The notes: generated by a model not told the origin, from the sequence alone. A stretch of 64,000 nt of DNA from Rheinheimera maricola (GCF_016918075.2 NZ_JAERPS020000005.1:310001-374000), one strand, 5' to 3'; shown: positions 1-9,391, counted from the stretch's first letter. A program made the numbers and translations.

Positions 1-1372
1 GGGTCGCCATATAAAAGTACGCCCGGGCAATATCACCTTTAAACTCGTCGATTGGTTCAAATACCGTGCCGTTATAACCACTGCTGCTTAATGCTGCACC
101 CAATTTAGAGCCGTTGGTCGAGGTGTAACTGGCGCTGCCGACTTTACCATACGGAAAGCTGCTGCGCTTTGAGTTGACAAAACCGTCAGTGGCAAAGATA
201 TGATGCACATCTGAGTTCATTGGTTCTATCGCACCGCCAAACCAGCTACGTGGAAACGAATGCTCTCGGTTATAACAATCCGCTTCACTGTTGTAGCTAC
301 CACACTGATTAACACTAGCCACATAAACATAAGCGTCAGTTGCCGCCGGGTTTTCGGAGTAAATATCCAAAATAGAGCCATCCTGCTCATAGTAATTGTC
401 CAGCTCATTGACGGTATAAAACGTCCATAACGCACTGTAACCCTGCGCCGTATGGCTGCTAATAATATTATGCAACGCTGTTTTTAGGGTATAGCCAGTT
501 AACCCTGCCGCATCAGCGTAATATGCATCCAGATCAGCGCTGCCGCCGCTGTTACCCACCGTAAATGCATGACTTTGCTGATAGGTGAAACTAGCGCCAC
601 TGAATACTTCAGTACCGTTTATGCTCAGGCTATAGCTACCACTGCCAAAACTACAACAAATACCATCGCCATAGCTGTCATCTATGCGGAAGCTATAATC
701 GCCATCAGCCAGACACCACTGTTCGGTGTAGCTGGTGTTGTTACTCAGGTTGCCACTGGCATAAGCCTGTTGGTTATTGCCATCTGTTAGCTGCCAGCTG
801 GTTTCACTGGCATACCTGTCTGTGGTTAAGGAGAAAGTTGCCGTTGTTGCCGCGCAACCGGCTGGCGGTGGTTCAACAGGCGTGGAGGTAGGCTGGAAGT
901 CATCAACATATACCAACTCACTGCCGTCAAAGCCGCTGACGTCATAAAAGCGCAGACCAATCTCGATAGTGCCAGTACTAGCCGCCGTGTAGTTGTAACT
1001 CAGCGTTTGCCACTGTCCGGTAAGCTGCTCGTTCGAATAGCCCTGATAGCCGTTTACATAAAGCCGGGCGCGCATATTGCCTTCAGTGTGATACACCGCA
1101 GTGCTGAAGTTATACGTCTGGCCAGCGCTAACATTGACCGACTGACGTAAGTCGGTATTAGCCTGGTCTGTGGTGTTTACATTGACGGCTGCAGCCCTAG
1201 CGCCAGCCAGCTTAATTGTGTTGGATGGACTTAGCGTGATGCCACTGTCAATTTGGCTCCAATCGAGCGGCTGATTGGCGCTCCATTGCTCAAAGCCACC
1301 ATTTAATACTGTTGCTTGTGCCGTAAAACAAACGCCGGCAAGCAAACAAAGTGAAACGCTGTTTTTATGCAT
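1..1372 (-). CDS. Secreted endonuclease I family nuclease with N-terminal accessory domains (C-terminus outside window)
   Basis: An open frame runs on the minus strand from an ATG at 1372 to the window edge with no stop. The protein begins with a signal peptide ending near FTAQA. A jelly-roll, carbohydrate-binding-like region follows (about residues 20-155). Next comes a Cys-rich module with a DSYGDGICCSFGSG core, and then a catalytic part of the endonuclease I/NucM type (motifs YNREHSFPRSWF, DVHHIFATDG and GDIARAYFYMAT). Enzymes of this family are periplasmic or secreted, non-specific DNases that use a His-Mg centre. The added modules suggest an extracellular enzyme that binds a polymer or surface while it degrades DNA for nutrient or phosphate use; that role is inferred. 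An in-frame ATG at 1387 is an alternative start; neither has a strong ribosome site. The family call is firm; the C-terminal end is not visible. Confidence 0.85.
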   Translation of the reverse strand, partial: MHKNSVSLCLLAGVCFTAQATVLNGGFEQWSANQPLDWSQIDSGITLSPSNTIKLAGARAAAVNVNTTDQANTDLRQSVNVSAGQTYNFSTAVYHTEGNMRARLYVNGYQGYSNEQLTGQWQTLSYNYTAASTGTIEIGLRFYDVSGFDGSELVYVDDFQPTSTPVEPPPAGCAATTATFSLTTDRYASETSWQLTDGNNQQAYASGNLSNNTSYTEQWCLADGDYSFRIDDSYGDGICCSFGSGSYSLSINGTEVFSGASFTYQQSHAFTVGNSGGSADLDAYYADAAGLTGYTLKTALHNIISSHTAQGYSALWTFYTVNELDNYYEQDGSILDIYSENPAATDAYVYVASVNQCGSYNSEADCYNREHSFPRSWFGGAIEPMNSDVHHIFATDGFVNSKRSSFPYGKVGSASYTSTNGSKLGAALSSSGYNGTVFEPIDEFKGDIARAYFYMAT

Positions 1373-1497
1373 TGTTATTATTCTCATGGTTGTTGTTATA
1401 AACGTAGAGTCTTGGCTACAGCAGTCAGACTACGCACACACTATTGCAAACAATGTGGCTAAAAAGAAAGCAGTGATGAATTTTTTATGACATTTAA

Positions 1498-1524
1498 AAC
1501 AAAAAAAGGCAGCCAATGGCTGCC
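1498..1524 (-). terminator. Rho-independent terminator of aceA
   Basis: A perfect 7-bp stem (1508-1514 with 1518-1524, loop AAT) is followed, reading on the minus strand, by a run of seven T residues and more T-rich sequence. It sits 48 nt past the aceA stop codon. Confidence 0.85.
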
Positions 1525-1571
1525 CAAACTGTCAGTTTCCTGACCACGTAGTGTAAAAGCTAACTTAACAT

Positions 1572-3167
1572 TTAGAACTGATTCATGGTGTTATGTGCAC
1601 CACCGGCCTTTAACGCTGCTTCACCAGAGAAATACTCTTTGTGGTCGTCGCCCATATCCGAACCAGACATATTCTGGTGTTTAACACAGGCAATACCTTG
1701 GCGTATTTCTTTACGTTGTACCCCTTCGACATAACCCAGCATACCGGCAGCACCAAAATACTCTTTCGCCAGATTGTCCGTCGACAGCGCGGCAGTATGA
1801 TAAGTAGGTAACGTGATCAGATGATGGAAAATACCGGCTTCACGCGCACTATCAGCCTGGAAGGTGCGAATACGGTTATCGGCTTCCAGCGCCAGCTCAG
1901 TCGCGTCGTAATCGGCACTCATCAACTGAGCGCGCTCGTAAGCTGCTACATCTTTACCGGCCGCCTGCCACGCATCAAACACCTGCTGACGGAAGTTCAG
2001 TGTCCAGTTAAAGCTGGGGCTGTTGTTGTACACCAGCTTAGCATTAGGCACCACTTCACGAATGCGGTTTACCATTTCAGCAATTTGGCCAACATGCGGC
2101 TTTTCGGTTTCAATCCACAATAAATCGGCACCATGCTGCAGTGAGGTAATACAGTCCAGCACTACACGGTCGATACCACTGCCTTGCTTAAACTGAAATA
2201 AGCCACTGGCTAAACGTTTCGGTTTTAACAGCTTGCCATTGGCTTTTACCACCACATCGCCGTTGGCAATATCGTCGGCACCACTTATTACATCTCCATC
2301 TAAGAAACTGTTGTATAAATCGCCTAAATCACCCGGCGCGTTGGTAACAGCAATTTGCTTGGTTAAGCCAGCACCTAAGGAATCGGTGCGTGCTACGATA
2401 ATGCCATCATCAACTCCCAGCTCTAAAAAGGCATAACGCACAGCGTTAATCTTGGCTAAGAAGTCAGCATGTGGCACGGTAACTTTACCGTCCTGGTGGC
2501 CGCACTGCTTTTCATCCGATACCTGGTTTTCAATCTGAATAGCGCAAGCACCGGCTTCTATCATTTTCTTCGCCAGCAAATAAGTCGCTTCTTCGTTACC
2601 AAAGCCAGCATCAATGTCAGCAATAATCGGCACTACATGGGTTTCAAAGTTATCAATTTTGCTTTGAATAGCAGCTTCCTTGGCGCTGTCTCCAGCGGCT
2701 TTAGCGGTATCCAACTCACGGAATAAGCCGCCCAACTCACGGGCATCAGCTTGCTTTAAAAAGGTATACAGCTCTTCGATTAAGGCCGGTACCGCGGTTT
2801 TTTCATGCATTGACTGGTCCGGCAACGGACCGAAGTCTGAACGCAGTGCCGCTATCATCCAACCAGACAAGTACAGGTACTTTCTTTTAGTAGTGCCGAA
2901 ATGTTTCTTAATAGCGATCAGTTTTTGTTGACCGACAAAACCATGCCAGCAACCTAACGATTGGGTGTACTGGCTGCTGTCAGCATCATAAGCAGCCATG
3001 TCAGCGCGCATAATTTTCGCCGTATATTTAGCGATATCCAGCCCGGTGTGAAAACGGTTCTGCGCTCTCATTCTGGCAGCTGACTCCGGGTTTATCGCCG
3101 CCCAGGCTTCACCGCTCTGCTGACGTAACTGAGTGATGTGTTGTATTGCATCTTGGTAAGCTGACAT
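1572..3167 (-). CDS. aceA: Isocitrate lyase
   Basis: A 531-residue isocitrate lyase, which cleaves isocitrate to glyoxylate and succinate in the cytoplasm, the first step of the glyoxylate shunt. The active-site motif is KQCGH at residues 220-224 (catalytic Cys222), where the E. coli enzyme has KKCGH. The metal-binding segment ADIDAGFGN lies at 183-191. At 531 residues it is longer than the 434-residue E. coli enzyme, with extra sequence near residues 135-170. This matches the long subclass known from Pseudomonas aeruginosa and marine gammaproteobacteria. The ATG at 3167 has an AGAGGA ribosome site about 7 nt upstream. It is transcribed alone, divergently from the LysR gene, and ends at a clear terminator. 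aceB lies beyond the regulator on the same strand, so the two shunt enzymes are neighbours but not one operon. Confidence 0.97.
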   Translation of the reverse strand: MSAYQDAIQHITQLRQQSGEAWAAINPESAARMRAQNRFHTGLDIAKYTAKIMRADMAAYDADSSQYTQSLGCWHGFVGQQKLIAIKKHFGTTKRKYLYLSGWMIAALRSDFGPLPDQSMHEKTAVPALIEELYTFLKQADARELGGLFRELDTAKAAGDSAKEAAIQSKIDNFETHVVPIIADIDAGFGNEEATYLLAKKMIEAGACAIQIENQVSDEKQCGHQDGKVTVPHADFLAKINAVRYAFLELGVDDGIIVARTDSLGAGLTKQIAVTNAPGDLGDLYNSFLDGDVISGADDIANGDVVVKANGKLLKPKRLASGLFQFKQGSGIDRVVLDCITSLQHGADLLWIETEKPHVGQIAEMVNRIREVVPNAKLVYNNSPSFNWTLNFRQQVFDAWQAAGKDVAAYERAQLMSADYDATELALEADNRIRTFQADSAREAGIFHHLITLPTYHTAALSTDNLAKEYFGAAGMLGYVEGVQRKEIRQGIACVKHQNMSGSDMGDDHKEYFSGEAALKAGGAHNTMNQF

Positions 3168-3394
3168 AGCAGTATCCTCTTATTGCTGTTGTCCGGCTTG
3201 CCGGACGCTGACTGTTCCCAGGCTGATGTGTTACCTGTTGCCTTACACTATAGGTTTCATTGCTATAATTCATAAAGGTGATTTTTGTTATGCTGGCCAT
3301 TCACGGCATTAATACTAAAGTTGGCTTGACGCGACTCTGGTGGCTAATGCTATGATTCAGACCAGTGATACAAATAAGCTGGGTTATTAAACTG

Positions 3395-4333
3395 ATGAAT
3401 ATTAACAAGATGGATTTAAACCTGCTGGTGTACTTAGACGTATTACTGCGTGAGAAAAACGTTACCCGCGCCGCTAACCAGCTGAACATAACCCAGCCAG
3501 CAATGAGCAACGGTTTAAAACGGCTGCGTGATTTACTTAACGATCCTATTTTAGTACGCACCTCTGGCGGCATGGTGCCGACCGAACGCGCCCGCGAGCT
3601 GGCACCAGTAGTGCGCGGCGTATTATTGACGCTAGAAGAAACCCTGCAACCAAACAAAGACTTTGAGCCGCTCAACAGCCAGCGTGTATTTCGCATTATG
3701 GCCAGTGATTACGCCGCTTCTACTTTAATACCGGCACTGCTAAAAAAAATGCGTGTACTGGCGCCGCACACCAGCCTGGATATTATGACGCCATCAGATG
3801 TAACCTTTCATGATGTTGAAAACGGCAAAGTCGATATGGCGATTAACCGCTTTGATCAGTTACCGCAGTCGTTTCACCAAAAAACCGTCTGGCGCGATAG
3901 CTTCTCCTGCTTAATTAACACGCAAAACCCTGTGCTGAAAAACTTCAACTTAGACAGCTATTTAAAAGCACAGCATATTTGGGTGAGTAAAACCGGCTTT
4001 GGTGTTGGCGTGGGCATGGACCCGAAAGATGTGCAAAAACTAGGTTGGGTAGATGAAGCCCTGGCAAAACTGGGCAAGCAGCGTAATATCTCGGTTTTTA
4101 CCCGTAACTATCATGTCGCAATGCACCTGGCGGTAGGCATAGATTTAATTGCCACCCTGCCCAGCCGCGCCGCTAAGCTGTATGAGAATGACCCGACGAT
4201 GGCGATTATGGATCCCCCCTTTGCCATACCATCAATTGAACTGAAAATGATTTGGAGCCCGCTACTGCATCAGGATGCCAGCCATATCTGGTTCCGCCGG
4301 CTGATTGTTGAAACCGCAGATGAATTAAACTAA
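3395..4333 (+). CDS. LysR-family transcriptional regulator, probable glyoxylate-shunt regulator
   Basis: A LysR-type regulator of 312 residues from the ATG at 3395. A GTG at 3365 extends the frame by ten residues but lacks family-like sequence, and an ATG at 3410 is also possible. The N-terminal winged helix-turn-helix is plain (residues about 4-62, with RAANQLNITQPAMSNGLKRL). The remaining two thirds is a periplasmic-binding-protein-like effector domain. The gene is divergent from aceA and convergent with aceB, so it sits inside the glyoxylate-shunt locus. LysR proteins usually act on the divergent promoter next to them. The inference that it senses a shunt or acetate/fatty-acid metabolite and controls aceA (possibly also aceB) rests on position only. 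Overall fold resembles the NodD/LinR-like branch. Confidence 0.9.
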   Translation: MNINKMDLNLLVYLDVLLREKNVTRAANQLNITQPAMSNGLKRLRDLLNDPILVRTSGGMVPTERARELAPVVRGVLLTLEETLQPNKDFEPLNSQRVFRIMASDYAASTLIPALLKKMRVLAPHTSLDIMTPSDVTFHDVENGKVDMAINRFDQLPQSFHQKTVWRDSFSCLINTQNPVLKNFNLDSYLKAQHIWVSKTGFGVGVGMDPKDVQKLGWVDEALAKLGKQRNISVFTRNYHVAMHLAVGIDLIATLPSRAAKLYENDPTMAIMDPPFAIPSIELKMIWSPLLHQDASHIWFRRLIVETADELN

Positions 4334-4365
4334 ACCCACCATGCAGGGATAAAACCTTTTTCGAA

Positions 4366-4540
4366 AGAGTCGGGGAGTGTCTGAGCCCTGCCGTAGGCAT
4401 AAGGGCGAGTTGCCCCGGCGAAAGAGGAAAAGCGTTTTATTCCAGGCATATATGCTTAAGGACGTGCTGCAACACCCGCCTTGGCTCGTCACAGCAACTC
4501 GCTCGCGCTGGCGCACTCACTCAGACACTCTGTGCCGACC
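4366..4540. repeat. Nested inverted-repeat (foldback) element, MITE-like or structured RNA
   Basis: The 309-base gap between the LysR and aceB stop codons holds no credible gene but is highly symmetric. Outer arms GAGTGTCTGAG (4375-4385) and CTCAGACACTC (4520-4530) are perfect 11-bp inverted repeats. Outward of these, GTCGG and CCGAC continue the match with a small indel. Inner arms GCGAGTTGC (4405-4413) and GCAACTCGC (4494-4502) match perfectly over 9 bp. The centre has the palindrome GCATATATGC (4446-4455). The spacers between outer and inner arms are almost equal (19 and 17 nt). No transposase is encoded. It could be a miniature inverted-repeat element or the end of a transcript folding into a long hairpin. 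Confidence 0.55.
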
Positions 4541-4582
4541 AAAACGGGGTTCCAGCCCGTCCATCATTAATCTGCAGTTTTC

Positions 4583-4633
4583 AACCACATAAAAAAGGCG
4601 CTGTCAGCAAGTCAGCGCCTTTTTTATGTGGTT
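4583..4633. terminator. Bidirectional terminator between LysR gene and aceB
   Basis: A perfect inverted repeat with 21-bp arms (4583-4603 and 4613-4633) and a 9-nt loop. The GC-rich core GGCGCTG/CAGCGCC is flanked by A6 on the left and T6 on the right, so it works as an intrinsic terminator for both convergent genes. The right arm ends 9 nt before the aceB stop codon. Confidence 0.9.
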
Positions 4634-4642
4634 TACTCAGGT

Positions 4643-6247
4643 TTAATCAAGTAACTGATAAGCTGGCAGGGTCAGGAAATCTACCAGCTGATCAGAAGTC
4701 GTGATATCAAGCAGTAAAGTTTGCGCCCGGACAAAGTTTTGCTCTGCCCATAGCGTTTCGCCTACCTCTGCCCGCACCACTTTTGCTTCTTCCTCTAGCA
4801 TAGAAGCAAATAAGGTTTTGGTGATCAGCTTGCCATTAGACAAGCTCTTACCATGTTTAATCCACTGCCAAATCGAGGTGCGCGAAATCTCTGCAGTGGC
4901 CGCATCTTCCATCAAACCGTAGATTGGCACACAGCCTTTACCGCTGATCCAAGCAGCAATATATTGCAGCGCTACCCGAATGTTAGTGCGCATGCCCTCT
5001 TCCGTGCGCTCGCCATCGCAAGGCTCAAGCAGCTGCGCCGCGCTAATCTCCTCATCAGCATTGCGGCTGACATCAAGTTGGTTTTTCTTACCGCCGCTAA
5101 GATAGTTGTTAAAAACAGCATTGGCTGTAGCCGCCAATCCCGGATGTGCCACCCAGGTGCCGTCATGGCCGTTACTGGCTTCCAACTCTTTATCTGCAGT
5201 AACTTTGGCTAATATAGCGGCATTTTCTGCCGCATCTTTTGCGGGGATAAAGGCTGCCATGCCTCCCATTGCCAATGCACCGCGTTTATGACAGGTTTTA
5301 ACCAATAAGCGCGAATAGGCATTTAAAAACGGTTGCTTCATGGTCACCACTTGCCGGTCGGGCAGTATGCGGTCCGGGTGGTTATTTAATGTTTTGATAT
5401 AGCTAAAAATATAATCCCATCGGCCACAGTTAAGCGCCACTATGTGGTCGCGCAGCATATACAGAATTTCATCCATCTCAAACACCGCCGGCAGCGTTTC
5501 TATTAACACCGTGGCACGCACGGTACCAATTGGCTGGCTAAATTTTTGCTCGGTGTAACGAAACACATCATCCCACCATTTGGCTTCCAAATGGCTTTGC
5601 AGTTTGGGTACGTAGTAATAAACACCACTATCATTGGCCAGTCGGGTTTGGTAGTTGTGCAGGAAATACAGCGCAAAATCCATTAAGCCGCCGGGAATGT
5701 GTTCACCATCAACTAACAGATGCTTTTCCCACAAGTGCAAACCCCGTACTCTGGCAATTAACAGCGCTGGGTTGTCTTGCAGTGCATAGTGTTTACCGCT
5801 TTGCGCATCGGTATAGCTGATAGTGCCAAGGTTAGCGTCGCGCAGGTTGATCTGCCCCTCGATAACGCCGGTCCAGCTTGGTGCCTGCGAGTCTTCAAAA
5901 TCGGCCATAAACACTTTTACATCAGCATTTAAGGCATTAATAATCATCTTGCGGTCAACCGGGCCGGTGATTTCAACCCTTCGATCTTGCAAATCTGCGG
6001 GTATTGCAGCTACCTGCCAGTCAGATTGGCGAATATTGGCCGTTTGCGGCAGAAAATCGGGTAAGCCGCCCCCATCATAGCGCTGCTGCGTGGTTTGCCG
6101 CTCGGCCAACAAGGCTTTAAGCCGCGGGCGAAATTCTCGCGTAAGCTCTGCCAACAAAGCGCACGCCTGCTCAGTCAAAATAGTGTCGTAGCCATCATGT
6201 AACGGCGCGTTGATAGTTAAACCGGCACGGCTAATGCTTGTAGTCAT
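4643..6247 (-). CDS. aceB: Malate synthase A
   Basis: A malate synthase A of 534 residues, condensing glyoxylate with acetyl-CoA to give malate, the second step of the glyoxylate shunt. Family landmarks include VFMADFEDSQAPSW, the signature region DHIVALNCGRWDYIFS, and AMGGMAAFIPAKD. Length matches the E. coli A-type enzyme (533) rather than the longer G type. The ATG at 6247 is chosen over an upstream in-frame ATG at 6286: it follows an AAGGACAG ribosome site and gives the usual N-terminus. It is a single-gene unit on the minus strand, convergent with the LysR gene, with which it shares a strong terminator. Co-regulation with aceA is expected but not shown by the sequence. Confidence 0.97.
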   Translation of the reverse strand: MTTSISRAGLTINAPLHDGYDTILTEQACALLAELTREFRPRLKALLAERQTTQQRYDGGGLPDFLPQTANIRQSDWQVAAIPADLQDRRVEITGPVDRKMIINALNADVKVFMADFEDSQAPSWTGVIEGQINLRDANLGTISYTDAQSGKHYALQDNPALLIARVRGLHLWEKHLLVDGEHIPGGLMDFALYFLHNYQTRLANDSGVYYYVPKLQSHLEAKWWDDVFRYTEQKFSQPIGTVRATVLIETLPAVFEMDEILYMLRDHIVALNCGRWDYIFSYIKTLNNHPDRILPDRQVVTMKQPFLNAYSRLLVKTCHKRGALAMGGMAAFIPAKDAAENAAILAKVTADKELEASNGHDGTWVAHPGLAATANAVFNNYLSGGKKNQLDVSRNADEEISAAQLLEPCDGERTEEGMRTNIRVALQYIAAWISGKGCVPIYGLMEDAATAEISRTSIWQWIKHGKSLSNGKLITKTLFASMLEEEAKVVRAEVGETLWAEQNFVRAQTLLLDITTSDQLVDFLTLPAYQLLD

Positions 6248-6487
6248 AAGTCTGTCCTTTTTTGCTGCCAATACCCGCACGGCCAATGCAGCCAGTTGGG
6301 ATCAGGAATACGCACTAACTATAAGCGCTTTTTACTTATAAAATGTATCAATGCAAACAATGCCTGCCATTCGCAGCATCAATAGTTACATCAAAAACAC
6401 CAGTTAAACCTTGGCACAACTTATGCTTTAAATATCACAGTATTGTGGTGTCGCAGACACCGGGTCAATTTTCTGTCGGAGGTGTGC

Positions 6488-7141
6488 ATGGAGTTTGTCC
6501 TGCTATTAATTTTACTCTTGGTTATAGTGGTCGCGATGGTCGCCAGCCGTTTTATTGACAGTGGCAATCCGTTTCCACTGCAGAAAAAAGCCACTTTATT
6601 TAGTCCGGTAGAGCGCTCTTTTATGCAGCTGTTGGAAAAAGCCGTTGCCAATGAATATAAAGTACTTAACCGGGTAAAGCTGGCTGATGTAATGGAGCTA
6701 AAAACGGGTATCAGCGACAAAACCCGGGCCAGTACCATGCAAAAGCTTAACGCTAAATACCTCGATTTTGTGCTGTGCGATCCTAATGATCTCAGCGTAA
6801 TCGCGGTGTTGGATTTAGTTAACAATACCAGCAAAGAAGGCCATAAGGCAGTGCCGGATTGGTTTGTTAACGGCGCTTTGGACGCCGCTGGTGTGCCCTA
6901 TCTGCGCATGAAAATAAAAGCGGGCTACACTGCAGCCGATATTCAGGCAGTCATTGCAGCTCGCTTGGGTAAGTCGGTAGTAAAAGCTGAACCGCTTTAC
7001 AAGGGCTTGGTAAAAAAGGGGCCAACCCGGCCGGTGCGTTCATTCAAACCGGTAGTGGCCAGCAACAACACCTTGCCAGTGCCCGCGTTGTCACATTCGC
7101 AAATTAAGGCACAGCAAACGGCACTGGTGCGGGCGTCTTAG
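6488..7141 (+). CDS. Membrane-anchored DUF2726 domain protein
   Basis: A 217-residue protein. A single N-terminal transmembrane helix (residues about 2-20, rich in L, I and V) is followed by a soluble domain of the DUF2726 type (about 35-165). That domain has the characteristic LFSPVERSF start and an internal DFVLCD...VIAVLDLVN core reminiscent of a nuclease-like fold. The Lys/Pro-rich tail looks disordered. DUF2726 domains have no settled biochemical role; some are thought to belong to the PD-(D/E)xK superfamily, and this is family knowledge rather than something tested here. The ATG at 6488 is preceded by GGAGG at a good distance; the frame extends 15 codons upstream without support. The gene stands alone and ends at a strong hairpin. 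Confidence 0.8.
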   Translation: MEFVLLLILLLVIVVAMVASRFIDSGNPFPLQKKATLFSPVERSFMQLLEKAVANEYKVLNRVKLADVMELKTGISDKTRASTMQKLNAKYLDFVLCDPNDLSVIAVLDLVNNTSKEGHKAVPDWFVNGALDAAGVPYLRMKIKAGYTAADIQAVIAARLGKSVVKAEPLYKGLVKKGPTRPVRSFKPVVASNNTLPVPALSHSQIKAQQTALVRAS

Positions 7142-7177
7142 CCCTTATCAAGCCGAATCAAACTGTCGCTAACTGAC

Positions 7178-7215
7178 ATGCCGCCCATTTAAACGGGCGG
7201 CATTATTTATTTACC
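7178..7215 (+). terminator. Rho-independent terminator after the DUF2726 gene
   Basis: A 9-bp perfect stem, ATGCCGCCC (7178-7186) and GGGCGGCAT (7195-7203), with an 8-nt loop. A T-rich stretch (TATTTATTTA) follows. It lies 36 nt past the stop codon. Confidence 0.75.
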
Positions 7216-7295
7216 TGATTAAAAATTTGAAAATTGGCTAAAGTAAATGTTGCTACTGCCGTTATAGTCATGAGGAATTGGCATAGGAGGTAACT

Positions 7296-7490
7296 ATGAG
7301 TCAGTCCGTTGGCGCTGCGTCATCAGCCCAGGGTTTTGAAGTGCTTGGCGCTGCAATGGCAAAAAAGCAGCAAAATCAAGAAGCTAAAATGGCAATGACA
7401 TTGTTGCAAGGCGCTGTGCAGTCTTCAGCGCAAATTCAAGCCTCTGCCCCGGTAGGTAACCTGGGACAGAACATTAATATCACTGTGTAA
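7296..7490 (+). CDS. YjfB-like putative motility-associated small protein
   Basis: A 64-residue protein with an excellent ribosome site (AGGAGG, 6 nt before the ATG). The central helix is rich in Ala, Gln and Met (AAMAKKQQNQEAKMAM). The C-terminal LGQNINITV resembles the end of YjfB/PF14070 proteins, which typically finish with a LGxN(I/V)(N/D) motif. Those proteins are called putative motility proteins because they often lie among chemotaxis or flagellar genes; their role is not established. Here the gene stands directly upstream of, and convergent with, an Aer-like chemoreceptor, which fits that loose association. There is no signal peptide or membrane segment. The gene call is strong; the function is only a family hint. 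Confidence 0.75.
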   Translation: MSQSVGAASSAQGFEVLGAAMAKKQQNQEAKMAMTLLQGAVQSSAQIQASAPVGNLGQNINITV

Positions 7491-7513
7491 CCGATATTTT
7501 ATGTTAAAAAAAC

Positions 7514-7540
7514 AAAGGCCAGCATTCGCTGGCCTTTTTA
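7514..7540. terminator. Bidirectional terminator between yjfB-like gene and chemoreceptor gene
   Basis: A 10-bp perfect stem AAAGGCCAGC (7514-7523) and GCTGGCCTTT (7528-7537) with loop ATTC. It is flanked by A-rich sequence on the left and T5 on the right, and lies between convergent genes. Confidence 0.88.
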
Positions 7541-7565
7541 TTTATCCACAATTAAATTCGCCAAA

Positions 7566-9119
7566 TCAGCGAGCAAACCGCACAACCAACTCATGTAACT
7601 CATTCGATAACAGCTGCAACTGTTTAATACTATCGGCTGAGTTGCCAGCTTCGGCCAGACTACTGTTGGCCAAACCAGAAATATTCACCACTTGTTGATT
7701 TACTTCTTCAGCCACGTTGGCCTGTTGCTCTACCGCTGCCGCCATCTGAATAGACATATTTGCGATACTACCGACGGCATCAGAAATACCATTTAGCATT
7801 TCTTCCGTTTCCTTTACCCGCGACAGCCCGGTCTCTGCGCCGGCAGTGCCGCTTTGCGCTACTCGCACGGCGGTATCAGCACGGAGCGTTAAATCGCTTA
7901 TGATCTGATGAATTTCCTTTGTTGAGTTTTGCGTTCTTTGTGCCAGATTGCGTACCTCATCCGCTACCACAGCAAAGCCCCTGCCTTGTTCACCCGCGCG
8001 AGCGGCCTCAATAGCTGCATTCAGAGCTAATAAATTAGTTTGCTCAGCAATTTGCTCAATCATCTGTGCCACAGTAGCAATTTTTTTGGTTTGTTCAGAT
8101 ACCTCAGTAACCGAATTGCTGATCTCTGTCACCGTTTGGCGTAATGCCTCAATGGCTTTTCGGGTGACGGCGGCGGTTTGCCTACTGCGTCCGGCAAGGT
8201 CATTTGACTGCTCGGCTTGCTGTGCCGTTTCTTGCACATGTTTAGATACCTCTGCAATGGTTGTCGTCATTTGATGCATCGCCGTGGCTGCTTGCTCGGT
8301 CTCCTGCTGCTGGCGCTGTATCAGTTTCATCGACGATTGTGCCAACCCTAATCCACGGTCAGATTGTGATGACACGCTTTTCGCCGCATCTTCCATCCGG
8401 CTAAGCACTGCCCCTAAATGCGCCTTTGAACTCATTATGGCAACTTTTAACTCGCCAACATCGAGGCCATCATCGGTGAAGGTTTGCACTGCAAGTTCAT
8501 GATGAAACGAGTTTGCTAACAACGCCTTAACGCTATCCAACGCGCTCTTTTTATTGTAATTCGCCCACACGACATAACCAAGAAGCGTACCCAATAGCAT
8601 TAGCTCAGATGTCCCTGACATACCCACATAATACAGCCCAGCAGTTACCAATAAAGCAACACCAAGCACGGCATTAGCCAGCCCTAGTTGAAAACGCCCG
8701 GCTCGGAATTTACCACTATTAATGCTCGCATACAGCTTTTCAGCCCGCTGAATATCAGTGCGTGATGGACAAGAACGTACCGACTCATAACCCACAACCC
8801 TGCCGTTCTCTGTTACAGGGGTAACATAAGCATCAACCCAATAGTAATCACCGTTTTTACTGCGGTTTTTTACCAGGCCCATCCATGGCTTGCCGGCTTT
8901 TAAATGCTCCCACATAATTTTGTAGGCCAAAGGCGGCATATCTGGGTGACGCACTATATTGTGCGGTTGTCCGATAAGCTCATCTTTGCTAAAACCACTT
9001 ATAGCAATAAAAGCGTCGTTACAATGCCTGATAGTGCCATTGAGGTCGGTATTAGAGATAAGTTTTTGATTAGGCGGAAAAGTTCGTTCAGTATTGGTAA
9101 CTGGAGTATTGCGACGCAT
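7566..9119 (-). CDS. Aer-like methyl-accepting chemotaxis protein with N-terminal PAS domain
   Basis: A 517-residue energy-taxis type receptor. The N-terminal PAS domain (about 20-125) carries the RHPDMP motif (57-62) typical of the FAD-binding PAS of Aer. Two adjacent hydrophobic segments follow (about 145-165 and 171-188). Then comes a long cytoplasmic helical region with the receptor signalling tip (about 355-396, containing [18 protein letters not shown]). There is no periplasmic ligand domain, so the stimulus is probably intracellular redox or oxygen, as in Aer. The C-terminus ends in ELVVRFAR without a CheR-binding pentapeptide. The ATG at 9119 has a GGAG site about 9 nt upstream. It is divergent from a CheY-like gene, suggesting but not proving a shared pathway. 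Binding of FAD is inferred from motif similarity. Confidence 0.92.
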   Translation of the reverse strand: MRRNTPVTNTERTFPPNQKLISNTDLNGTIRHCNDAFIAISGFSKDELIGQPHNIVRHPDMPPLAYKIMWEHLKAGKPWMGLVKNRSKNGDYYWVDAYVTPVTENGRVVGYESVRSCPSRTDIQRAEKLYASINSGKFRAGRFQLGLANAVLGVALLVTAGLYYVGMSGTSELMLLGTLLGYVVWANYNKKSALDSVKALLANSFHHELAVQTFTDDGLDVGELKVAIMSSKAHLGAVLSRMEDAAKSVSSQSDRGLGLAQSSMKLIQRQQQETEQAATAMHQMTTTIAEVSKHVQETAQQAEQSNDLAGRSRQTAAVTRKAIEALRQTVTEISNSVTEVSEQTKKIATVAQMIEQIAEQTNLLALNAAIEAARAGEQGRGFAVVADEVRNLAQRTQNSTKEIHQIISDLTLRADTAVRVAQSGTAGAETGLSRVKETEEMLNGISDAVGSIANMSIQMAAAVEQQANVAEEVNQQVVNISGLANSSLAEAGNSADSIKQLQLLSNELHELVVRFAR

Positions 9120-9391
9120 AACGATGGCTCCATGCTATAAGTTAGTTAATCCGTTGTAAAAATAGCAACAAACTACTATAAATCAATGAAATTAATAAAA
9201 TATTTCTTCATCGCATAACTGCCTAAATCTAAGCTAACCAGCATTTTGTCATTTATTTTCAATTTGCATTCAGTTCATCTGAAATTCAGCTAAACTGGCT
9301 ACCATAAGCTAATTTTTCCGTTTCAGTGAAATTTGAGCCTTACTACAGTGCGAAATCTTTAACCATGTGTTTAATAACAGCAAGGATGGCT

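Noticed and set aside
3238..3269. TTGCCT and TATAAT as a promoter of the LysR gene
   Set aside because: The TATAAT (3264-3269) is perfect but the spacing to the -35-like sequence is 20 nt, too long to claim.
4377..4592. Short frames in the gap between the LysR gene and aceB
   Set aside because: Arg/Ser-rich translations without a ribosome site; the symmetry of the foldback element explains the open frames better.
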